Positions 18,494-25,236 of a stretch of DNA of 64,000 nucleotides are shown here, piece after piece (the first letter of the stretch is position 1; the number at the start of each line of letters is the position of its first letter). This DNA comes from Trebonia sp963795335. GTDB lineage: Bacteria; Actinomycetota; Actinomycetes; Streptosporangiales; Streptosporangiaceae. Under the pieces are notes generated by a model, which saw only the letters and a list, made by a program, of their open reading frames with translations, did not search any database and was not told where the DNA came from. A program made the translations under genes and the position numbers. The DNA lies in the NCBI GenBank assembly GCA_963795335.1, contig CAWCHI010000015.1, positions 310,001 through 374,000 of the forward strand, given 5' to 3'.

Positions 18494-19366
18494 ATGCGGC
18501 TGCGGAAAGAACCGGCGATTCAGATCAAGTCGCCCGAGCAGGTCGACCGCATGTACGCGGTCGGCCAGGTGGTGGCACGCACCCTGGAGATCGTGCGCGA
18601 GGCGGTCCGGCCCGGGGTCAGCACGGCCGAGCTGGACGCGCTGGCCGAACGCGAGATCGCTGCGGCCGGGGCGGTGCCGTCGTTCCTGGGCTACTTCGGC
18701 TACCCGGCCAGCATCTGCACTTCGGTTAACGAGCAGGTGGTACACGGCATCCCCAGCCCGGACCAGGTGCTGCGGTCCGGCGACGTGATCTCCATCGACT
18801 GCGGGGCGATCCTCGACGGGTGGCACGGCGACTCGGCCCTGTCACTCGGGGTCGGCTCGGTCGACCCGGCCGACCAGGCCATGCTCGACGCCTGCGAGGC
18901 GGCGATGTGGGCCGGGATCGGGCAGGCGGTGGCGGGCGGACACCTGGGCGACATCTCCCACGCGGTCGAGCGGTCCGTCCGGGCCGCGGGCGACTACGGG
19001 CTGATCCGTGAGTACACCGGGCACGGGATCGGCTCCGAGATGCACATGGAACCGGCCGTCCGCAACTTCGGCCCCCCGGGGCAGGGGCCGCGGCTGCTGA
19101 CCGGGATGGCGCTGGCGATCGAGCCCATGATCACCCGCGGCGGCCGCCACGTGGCCGAGCTGGACGACGGCTGGACGGTCGTCACCGCCGACGGCTCCCG
19201 GGCGGCCCACTTCGAGCACACGGTCGCGATCACCCCCGACGGGCCGTGGGTGCTGACCGCCCGCGCGGACGAGAAAGCGGAAAGCCCCGGTCATCCAGAA
19301 CGGGCGCGGCTGACTGCCCCCCGGTCCGCCGTCAGCTTCGCCGACGGCGGACCCGATGCCGGGTGA
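18494..19366 (+). CDS. map: Methionine aminopeptidase, type I
   Basis: Removes the N-terminal Met from nascent proteins. 290 residues; GGAGG at 18482 is the ribosome site. Metal ligands are visible: Asp in SIDCGAILDGWHGDSA (two Asp), His in GHGIGSEMHMEP, Glu in AIEPMI and Glu in HFEHT. About 30 residues after the catalytic core (from ARADEKAESPG onward) are an unconserved C-terminal extension overlapping the next gene by 11 bases. Confidence 0.96.
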   Translation: MRLRKEPAIQIKSPEQVDRMYAVGQVVARTLEIVREAVRPGVSTAELDALAEREIAAAGAVPSFLGYFGYPASICTSVNEQVVHGIPSPDQVLRSGDVISIDCGAILDGWHGDSALSLGVGSVDPADQAMLDACEAAMWAGIGQAVAGGHLGDISHAVERSVRAAGDYGLIREYTGHGIGSEMHMEPAVRNFGPPGQGPRLLTGMALAIEPMITRGGRHVAELDDGWTVVTADGSRAAHFEHTVAITPDGPWVLTARADEKAESPGHPERARLTAPRSAVSFADGGPDAG

Positions 19367-19823
19367 CCCGCGGCTGCGAGTGTCCGACGCGGACCGGGAG
19401 CGCACGGCCGAGTTGCTGCGCGAGCACCACGCAGTCGGGCGGCTGACGGCTGACGAGTTCGAGGCCCGGCTGGATGCGGCGTTCGCCGCCCGGACCCGGG
19501 GCGAGCTCGACCGGCTGCTGGCCGACCTGCCCGCGATCGACCTTTACCGGCTGCCGTCCTCGACCATCCGCCCCGGAGCGAACCGGAGTCCGGCGCGGGC
19601 CCGGCAGCGTGACCGCCGGGGGCTTGACCGCAGGGGTGACGGCCGCCTGGTCCCGGGCCGCAGTGCCAGCTGGGGGACCTTCGCCGCCGTGAGCCTGCTG
19701 CTGCTGGCCGCCTACCTGGCCGTGGGCGTGGCCACCGGCGGCGCCGCCTGGGTGCCCTGGTTCCTGCTGATCGTGATCCCGTGGCTGGCGGCGCTGGTGC
19801 GGCGCGAGTCCGGGCAGTCCTAG
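19356..19823 (+). CDS. DUF1707 membrane protein
   Basis: 155 residues. The N-terminal ~50 residues match the DUF1707 pattern common in actinobacteria: LRVSDADRERTAELLREH, then GRLTADEFEARLDAA and ARTRGELDRLLADLP. A basic linker leads to two hydrophobic segments (around residues 107-125 and 132-148), so it is probably a small inner-membrane protein with a cytoplasmic DUF1707 domain. Function is unknown. It overlaps the end of map and so is likely co-transcribed with it. Confidence 0.85.
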   Translation: MPGDPRLRVSDADRERTAELLREHHAVGRLTADEFEARLDAAFAARTRGELDRLLADLPAIDLYRLPSSTIRPGANRSPARARQRDRRGLDRRGDGRLVPGRSASWGTFAAVSLLLLAAYLAVGVATGGAAWVPWFLLIVIPWLAALVRRESGQS

Positions 19824-20149
19824 CCGGAGCCGCCCCAGCCCGTGGTTGGCCTCCAGGCCCGGCCGTCGGGTAGTCTGGAGGTGGCGCGTACGCCAGCCGC
19901 GGCCCCGCCTCCCCGGTCCCCGGGGAATAGGGTGCGTCGGCATGGTGTTATGCTGCCGGTTCGCGTTCGCGGGACGGGTGCAGTACACTCTGCTGCGGCC
20001 CATCGGCTAGTTTTCCGTTCGGTGCTGTGCTGATCACAGGCATGGTTCCCGCGGGGGAGTATGTCACGTCCGGCTCGGCGTTTCCCGTCTGGGCTGCTGC
20101 GGACTGCCGCGACACCAAACGATGACTAAGCAGTAGAAGCGCGGAGGAT
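19824..20149 (+). promoter_or_regulatory. Upstream region of infA with candidate promoter
   Basis: 326 bases without a convincing gene. TTCGCG (19960-19965) and TACACT (19984-19989) are 18 bases apart and could form an infA promoter; a TATGCT-like box just upstream (near 19950) and a TAGTCT box near 19871 are alternatives. The choice cannot be settled by eye. infA, rpmJ and the alpha operon would follow from it. Confidence 0.3.
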
Positions 20150-20371
20150 ATGCCCAAGAAAGACGGCGCCATCGAGATCGAAGGCACGGTGGTCGAGACG
20201 TTGCCCAATGCCTTTTTCCGGGTGGAGCTGGACAACGGGCACAAGGTACTCGCCCACATCAGCGGGAAGATGCGGATGCACTACATCCGCATCCTGCCGG
20301 ACGACCGGGTGGTTGTCGAGCTCAGTCCGTACGACCTGAGCCGCGGCCGCATCGTCTACCGGTACAAGTAA
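20150..20371 (+). CDS. infA: Translation initiation factor IF-1
   Basis: OB-fold factor occupying the ribosomal A site during initiation. 73 residues, standard length, starting MPKKDGAIEIEGTVVE and ending RGRIVYRYK. AGCGCGGAGG provides the ribosome site. In the usual infA-rpmJ-rpsM order. Confidence 0.98.
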   Translation: MPKKDGAIEIEGTVVETLPNAFFRVELDNGHKVLAHISGKMRMHYIRILPDDRVVVELSPYDLSRGRIVYRYK

Positions 20372-20426
20372 GGCGTTCTGGCACGCCGTGCCGGGAGTAC
20401 GCCCCTCATAAGAGGAGAAGTTTGCC

Positions 20427-20540
20427 GTGAAGGTCAAGCCGAGCGTCAAGAAGATCTGCAGCAAGTGCAGGATCATCCGTCGCCACGGCCGCGTCATGGT
20501 GATCTGCTCGGACCCGAGGCACAAGCAGCGTCAGGGCTAA
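20427..20540 (+). CDS. rpmJ: 50S ribosomal protein L36, zinc-binding type
   Basis: 37 residues from GTG at 20427 (MKVKPSVKKICSKC), preceded by AGAGGAGAAG. The zinc ligands are visible: C-x2-C in ICSKC, then Cys of VICSDP and the following His of PRHKQ. Standard length and position. Confidence 0.97.
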   Translation: MKVKPSVKKICSKCRIIRRHGRVMVICSDPRHKQRQG

Positions 20541-20587
20541 GCAGTACCGCCAGCCGCGCGGACAACTGAATACGCAAGAAAACCGTA

Positions 20588-20660
20588 TTGGCACGAAAAC
20601 TGTGTCTGCTAAAAAGACGTGTATCGCGCACGGCGCCCTTATCCATGATCAGGGCGCCGT
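20588..20660 (+). promoter_or_regulatory. Candidate promoter and attenuator-like hairpin before rpsM
   Basis: TTGGCA (20588-20593) and TAAAAA (20610-20615), 16 bases apart, resemble a promoter. Directly downstream, ACGGCGCCCT (20630-20639) and AGGGCGCCGT (20651-20660) form a perfect ten-pair hairpin with an eleven-base loop. No T-run follows, so it may be a leader structure instead of a terminator. Confidence 0.4.
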
Positions 20661-20746
20661 CACCCCCGGTTGGAGGCCGGGGCCGCCTCGGGCAGGGGCG
20701 GGAGCGGTGCGGAGGACCTCCACCCTACGAAGGAGAACTGCCCTTT

Positions 20747-21127
20747 ATGGCACGTCTGTCTGGCGTCGACCTGCCGCGTGAGAAGCGGCTTGAGATCGCG
20801 CTGACCTACATCTACGGCATCGGCCGCACGCGCGCGACCGAGACCCTCGCCGCGACTGGCGTAAACGGTGACACGCGGGTCCACGCGCTCAGCGAGGACG
20901 ACCTGCAGAAGCTGCGCGAGTGGATCGACGCGAACTACCAGACCGAGGGTGACCTCCGCCGGGAAGTCGCGGCCGATATCCGCCGCAAGATCGAGATCGG
21001 CTGCTACCAGGGCATCAGGCACCGCCGGGGGCTTCCGGTGCACGGCCAGCGGACGCAGACCAACGCCCGTACCCGCAAGGGCAAGAAGAAGACCGTGGCC
21101 GGCAAGAAGAAGGCCGGGAAGAAGTAA
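20747..21127 (+). CDS. rpsM: 30S ribosomal protein S13
   Basis: S13 bridges the 30S head with the 50S subunit. 126 residues from ATG at 20747 (MARLSGVDLPREKRLEIALTY), with AAGGAG ten bases upstream. An in-frame start at 20588 would add 53 unconserved residues and is rejected. The helix-two-turn-helix region and the RHRRGLPVHGQRTQTNARTR motif are clear. First gene of the alpha operon. Confidence 0.97.
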   Translation: MARLSGVDLPREKRLEIALTYIYGIGRTRATETLAATGVNGDTRVHALSEDDLQKLREWIDANYQTEGDLRREVAADIRRKIEIGCYQGIRHRRGLPVHGQRTQTNARTRKGKKKTVAGKKKAGKK

Positions 21128-21172
21128 TCCCAGACCCTGGGATCGATCACCTCCTAAGGAATCAGGAAGCAG

Positions 21173-21583
21173 ATGCCGCCTCGCAAGAGCAGCCAGCAGC
21201 AGGGCGCGAAGAAGGTGCGCCGCAAGGAGCGGAAGAACATTGCGCACGGGCACGCGCACATCCGCTCTACGTTCAACAACACCATCGTCTCGATCACCGA
21301 CCCGGCCGGGGCCGTGATCGCGTGGGCGTCCTCCGGCCAGGTCGGGTTCAAGGGCTCGCGCAAGTCCACCCCGTACGCCGCCCAGCAGGCCGCGGAAGCC
21401 GCCGCCCGCCGCGCCATGGAGCACGGCATGCGCAAGGTTGACGTCTTCGTCAAGGGGCCGGGTTCCGGCCGCGAGACCGCGATCCGTTCGATCCAGGCGA
21501 CCGGCCTCGAGGTCGGCTCGATCCAGGACGTCACCCCCGTTCCGCATAATGGCTGCCGCCCGCCCAAGCGCCGGCGCGTCTGA
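21173..21583 (+). CDS. rpsK: 30S ribosomal protein S11
   Basis: S11 sits on the 30S platform near the E site. 136 residues with the family motifs FNNTIVSITDPAGAVIAWAS and GPGSGRETAIRSIQATGLEV. Follows rpsM after 45 bases and precedes rpsD by 14. Confidence 0.98.
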   Translation: MPPRKSSQQQGAKKVRRKERKNIAHGHAHIRSTFNNTIVSITDPAGAVIAWASSGQVGFKGSRKSTPYAAQQAAEAAARRAMEHGMRKVDVFVKGPGSGRETAIRSIQATGLEVGSIQDVTPVPHNGCRPPKRRRV

Positions 21584-21597
21584 GGAGACACTGAACG

Positions 21598-22224
21598 ATG
21601 GCTCGTTACACCGGGGCGGACTGCAAGCTGTGCCGCCGAGAGAAGGTCAAGCTTTTCCTCAAGGGCTCCAAGTGCGACTCGCCGAAGTGCCCGATCGAGA
21701 TCCGTCCCTACCCGCCGGGTGAGCACGGCCGGAACCGGTCGAAGGACAGCGAGTACCTGCTCCAGATCCGCGAGAAGCAGAAGGCCCGCCGCATCTACGG
21801 CGTGCTTGAGAAGCAGTTCCGCGGTTACTACACCGAGGCCACCCGCAAGTCCGGGCGGACCGGCGAGACGCTGCTCCAGATCCTGGAGAGCCGCCTCGAC
21901 AACGTCGTCTACCGCGCTGGCTTCGCCAAGAGCCGGGACATGGCCCGCCAGCTCGTCGGGCACGGTCACATCCTGGTCAACGGCCACCGGGTGGACATCC
22001 CGTCCTACCGGGTGTCCGAGAACGACGTGATCGAGGTGGCCCAGAAGTCGCTCGAGCTGACCCCGATGGTGGTCGCCCGGGCCGAGGCCGGCGACCGCAC
22101 CCCTCCCGCCTGGCTCGAGGTCATGCCCGACCAGATGCGCGTACTCGTCCACCAGCTGCCCGTCCGGACCCAGATCGACACCCAGGTCCAGGAGCAGCTC
22201 ATCGTCGAGTACTACTCGAAGTAA
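21598..22224 (+). CDS. rpsD: 30S ribosomal protein S4
   Basis: S4 is a primary 16S-binding protein and translation-fidelity factor. 208 residues. The N-terminus has the zinc-type cysteines (C9, C12, C26 and C31 in DCKLCRRE and KCDSPKC). The S4 RNA-binding domain contains LDNVVYRAGFAKSRDMARQL. Usual position before rpoA. Confidence 0.98.
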   Translation: MARYTGADCKLCRREKVKLFLKGSKCDSPKCPIEIRPYPPGEHGRNRSKDSEYLLQIREKQKARRIYGVLEKQFRGYYTEATRKSGRTGETLLQILESRLDNVVYRAGFAKSRDMARQLVGHGHILVNGHRVDIPSYRVSENDVIEVAQKSLELTPMVVARAEAGDRTPPAWLEVMPDQMRVLVHQLPVRTQIDTQVQEQLIVEYYSK

Positions 22225-22299
22225 GAGCTTCCGGCGGGGCGATGGTCGTCCCGCCGCCTGTCGCAGGTCATATAGCGGTCCTGCGGAAAGGAAAACACA

Positions 22300-23316
22300 A
22301 TGCTGATCGCACAGCGCCCCTCCCTCGGGGAGGAGCAGATCGGTGACTACCGGTCCAAGTTCACGATCGAGCCGCTGGAGCCTGGCTTCGGCTACACGAT
22401 CGGCAACTCGCTCCGGCGGACCCTGCTGTCCTCCATCCCGGGGGCGGCGGTCACCTCGATCCGGATCGAAGGCGTGCTGCACGAGTTCACCACCGTGCCG
22501 GGGGTGAAGGAGGACGTCACCGACGTCATCCTCAACCTCAAGCAGCTCGTCGTCTCGTCCGAGCACGACGAGCCGGTCGTGATGTACCTGCGCAAGCAGG
22601 GCCCGGGCGCGGTCACCGCGGCCGACATCGCGCCGCCGGCGGGCGTCGAGGTGCACAACCCCGACCTGCACATCGCGACCCTTAACGGCAAGGGCAAGCT
22701 GGAGATGGAGCTGACGGTCGAGCGCGGCCGCGGCTACGTCTCCGCCACCCAGAACAAGCAGCCCGGCCAGGAGATCGGCCGGATTCCGGTCGACTCGATC
22801 TACTCGCCGGTGCTCCGCGTGACCTACAAGGTGGAAGCCACCCGGGTCGAGCAGCGGACCGACTTCGACCGGCTGATCCTGGACGTCGAGACCAAGCAGT
22901 GCATGCGCCCCCGCGACGCGGTGGCCAGCGCGGGCAAGACCCTGACCGAGCTGTTCGGCCTGGCCCGGGAGCTCAACGTGGACGCCGAGGGCATCGACAT
23001 CGGCCCGTCGCCGAGCGACGCTGCCCTGGCCCAGGACCTGGCGCTGCCGATCGAGGACCTGAACCTGACGGTCCGGTCCTACAACTGCCTCAAGCGCGAG
23101 GGCATCCACACCGTGGGCGAGCTCGTGGCCCGCAGCGAGCAGGACCTGCTCGACATCCGCAACTTCGGCGCCAAGTCGATCGAGGAAGTCAAGCAGAAGC
23201 TGATCGACATGGGCCTGGCGCTGAAGGACTCCCCGCCCGGGTTCGACCCGAGCAGCGCGGTGGACAACTTCACCGGTGACGACGACGAAAGCTACGTCGA
23301 GACCGAGCAGTACTAG
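22300..23316 (+). CDS. rpoA: DNA-directed RNA polymerase subunit alpha
   Basis: Assembles RNA polymerase and contacts activators and UP elements. 338 residues. The N-terminal assembly domain has GFGYTIGNSLRRTLLSSIPG. The C-terminal domain has the DNA-contacting helices in CLKREGIHTVGELVARSEQDLLDIRNFG. A short acidic tail (DDDESYVETEQY) ends the protein. Intact, in contrast to rpoC. Confidence 0.98.
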   Translation: MLIAQRPSLGEEQIGDYRSKFTIEPLEPGFGYTIGNSLRRTLLSSIPGAAVTSIRIEGVLHEFTTVPGVKEDVTDVILNLKQLVVSSEHDEPVVMYLRKQGPGAVTAADIAPPAGVEVHNPDLHIATLNGKGKLEMELTVERGRGYVSATQNKQPGQEIGRIPVDSIYSPVLRVTYKVEATRVEQRTDFDRLILDVETKQCMRPRDAVASAGKTLTELFGLARELNVDAEGIDIGPSPSDAALAQDLALPIEDLNLTVRSYNCLKREGIHTVGELVARSEQDLLDIRNFGAKSIEEVKQKLIDMGLALKDSPPGFDPSSAVDNFTGDDDESYVETEQY

Positions 23317-23347
23317 CCCGGGGGGGCGACCCCCCTGGAACCCCACG

Positions 23348-23385
23348 CCGGGGGTCCGATCCTGCGGATCTTATCGGACCCCCGG
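23348..23385 (+). terminator. Hairpin between rpoA and rplQ
   Basis: CCGGGGGTCCGAT (23348-23360) and ATCGGACCCCCGG (23373-23385) pair perfectly over 13 bases around a 12-base loop. No T-run follows, so it may be a partial terminator or a processing/stability element between rpoA and rplQ. Confidence 0.5.
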
Positions 23386-23479
23386 CACCGGGATTCCACC
23401 TTCAAGCCCCGTCGGGGGCGTAAAACCTTAAGCCCCCTGTACCGGGTGCTAGGACCTAAAGGAACACCGAGGGACAGAT

Positions 23480-24181
23480 ATGCCCACGCCTACCAAGGGT
23501 GCCCGGATGGGCGGCAGCCCGGCTCACCAGAAGCACATGCTGGCGAACCTGGCCGCCTCGCTCTTCGAGCACGGGAAGATCACCACGACGGAGGCCCGTG
23601 CCCGTCGGCTGCGCCCCTACGCGGAGAAGCTGATCACCTTCGCCAAGCGCGGTGACCTGCACGCCCGTCGGCAGGTGGAGAGCGTGATTCCCGCCAGCTA
23701 CCGGAGCCCGGTGACCGGCGACCGGATCGTGCACACCCTGTTCGCCGAGATCGGCCCGGCCATGGCCGACCGCCCTGGTGGCTACACCAGGATCACCAAG
23801 ATCGGCCACCGCAAGGGCGACGCCGCGCCGATGGCCGTGATCGAGCTGATCCGGGAAGAGGTCGCCACGAGCAGGCCGCGCCGCCGCACCCGGCGCCCGG
23901 CCGCCGCCGCGACCGCTCCGGCCGTCCCGCAAGAGGTCGCCGACGAGGCGCTCGAGGAAGAGGCCGCCGCCGACGCGGAGACCGCGGCCGACCTGGCGGG
24001 CGCTCACGGGGCGGAGAACATCGACGAGGACCCCGGCGCGGCCGAGCAGAAGGCCGCCGCCCTGGCGGAGGCGGCCGCTGACGCGGAGACCGCGGCCGAC
24101 CTGGCGGGCGCTCACGGGGCGGAGAACATCGACGAGGACGCCGGCGACTCGGATGACGCCGGGGACAAGCCGGAGGCGTAA
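23480..24181 (+). CDS. rplQ: 50S ribosomal protein L17 with duplicated acidic tail
   Basis: L17 near the tunnel exit. The first ~125 residues are a standard L17 (MPTPTKGARMGGSPAHQKHMLANLAASL, continuing to GGYTRITKIGHRKGDAAPMAVIEL). The protein is 233 residues because of a ~105-residue Ala/Glu/Asp-rich tail. That tail contains the 20-residue block DAETAADLAGAHGAENIDED twice, encoded by two identical 60-base stretches. Long acidic L17 tails occur in actinobacteria; the exact duplication looks recent. Last gene of the alpha operon. Confidence 0.96.
   Translation: MPTPTKGARMGGSPAHQKHMLANLAASLFEHGKITTTEARARRLRPYAEKLITFAKRGDLHARRQVESVIPASYRSPVTGDRIVHTLFAEIGPAMADRPGGYTRITKIGHRKGDAAPMAVIELIREEVATSRPRRRTRRPAAAATAPAVPQEVADEALEEEAAADAETAADLAGAHGAENIDEDPGAAEQKAAALAEAAADAETAADLAGAHGAENIDEDAGDSDDAGDKPEA
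23972..24139 (+). repeat. Two identical 60-base repeats inside rplQ
   Basis: Bases 23972-24031 and 24080-24139 are identical. They encode 20 residues each and are separated by a 48-base spacer, so the unit repeats every 108 bases and keeps the frame. Perfect identity at synonymous positions points to a recent duplication. Confidence 0.95.
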
Positions 24182-24198
24182 CGCCTCCAGCGCCAAGC

Positions 24199-24242
24199 AC
24201 GCGAAACGGGCAGCTCACGATCGTGAGCTGCCCGTTTCGCGT
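24199..24242. terminator. 44-base perfect palindrome after rplQ
   Basis: Bases 24199-24242 form a perfect inverted repeat without spacer, centred at CACGA|TCGTG. It starts 18 bases after the rplQ stop, so as RNA it gives a very stable hairpin and probably terminates the alpha operon. The following bases contain only a short T-rich patch. Confidence 0.75.
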
Positions 24243-24274
24243 TCGGGAGCGAACCAGGGCGGGAGGTAGGCGCG

Positions 24275-25177
24275 GTGGACGCGGCGGACGAGGCCGGCGT
24301 GCTGGTCGCGGAGAACGGGGCAGGCGCTGTTGCCGGGACAGACCCGGAGCTGGTCCGGATCCGGCTCGACCTCGGCTACGACGGGACCGGGTTCTCGGGC
24401 TGGGCGTCTCAGCCGGGCCGGCGTACCGTCGAAGGCGTGCTGTCGGTCACGCTCGGGCACGTGCTGCGGCTACCCGCCGCCGCCCGGCTGACCGTCGCCG
24501 GGCGGACCGATGCCGGAGTGCACGCGCGCGGGCAGGTCGCCCACGCCGATGTCCCGGCCGAGTCGTGGGCCCGGCATGCGGACGCGGTGGTCCGGCGCCT
24601 GGCGCGGGCCCTGCCGCCCGACATCCGGGTGCACGCGGCCGGGCTCGCGGCCGACGGGTTCGACGCGCGGTTCTCGGCCCTGTGGCGCCGCTACGCCTAC
24701 CGCATCGACGACGATCCCGCCCGGGCGGACCCGCTGCGGCGGCACGACACGCTGTGGCACCCGCGCCCGCTTGAGGTCGGCGCCATGAACGAGGCGGCGG
24801 CGTGGCTGCTCGGCGAGCATGACTTCGCCGCGTTCTGCCGCCGCCGCGAGGGGGCGACCACCGTCCGGGCACTGCGCCGCCTGCACTGGGAGCGGGATGG
24901 CGCCGGGGTAGTGGTCGGCTCGGTCGTCGCCGACGCGTTCTGCCACAACATGGTGCGCGCCCTCGTCGGCGCGCTGCTGCCGGTCGGTGCGGGCAGCCGG
25001 CCGCCGTCCTGGCCGTCGCTGGTCCTGGCGGCGGCGGTGCGTGACCCCGCGGTGCAGGTCGTTCCCGCCCACGGTCTCTCGCTGGAAGAGGTGCGCTACC
25101 CCGAGCCGGGCCAGCTCGCCGCGCGCGCGGCGGCGACCCGCCGCGTCCGCGACGGCGGCGACGATCAGGGGAGCTAA
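24275..25177 (+). CDS. truA: tRNA pseudouridine(38-40) synthase
   Basis: Converts U38-U40 of tRNA anticodon stems to pseudouridine. 300 residues from GTG at 24275, with GGGAGG at 24261 as ribosome site. The first ~25 residues are an unconserved extension before IRLDLGYDGTGFSGWASQ. The catalytic Asp is in AGRTDAGVHARGQV (near residue 73), and FCHNMVRALVGALLPVG is the usual C-terminal motif. Follows rplQ as in other actinobacteria. Confidence 0.96.
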   Translation: MDAADEAGVLVAENGAGAVAGTDPELVRIRLDLGYDGTGFSGWASQPGRRTVEGVLSVTLGHVLRLPAAARLTVAGRTDAGVHARGQVAHADVPAESWARHADAVVRRLARALPPDIRVHAAGLAADGFDARFSALWRRYAYRIDDDPARADPLRRHDTLWHPRPLEVGAMNEAAAWLLGEHDFAAFCRRREGATTVRALRRLHWERDGAGVVVGSVVADAFCHNMVRALVGALLPVGAGSRPPSWPSLVLAAAVRDPAVQVVPAHGLSLEEVRYPEPGQLAARAAATRRVRDGGDDQGS

Positions 25178-25236
25178 CGCATCTCGGGCCCCGGGCTCGG
25201 CCCGGGGCCCGCGCCGCGCAGGCTGAGTGAGACCTC

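Noticed and set aside
21154..23346. Very long minus-strand open frame antisense to rpsK-rpsD-rpoA
   Set aside because: It is a shadow of three strongly conserved plus-strand genes; its sequence has no family resemblance and arises from high-GC third positions.
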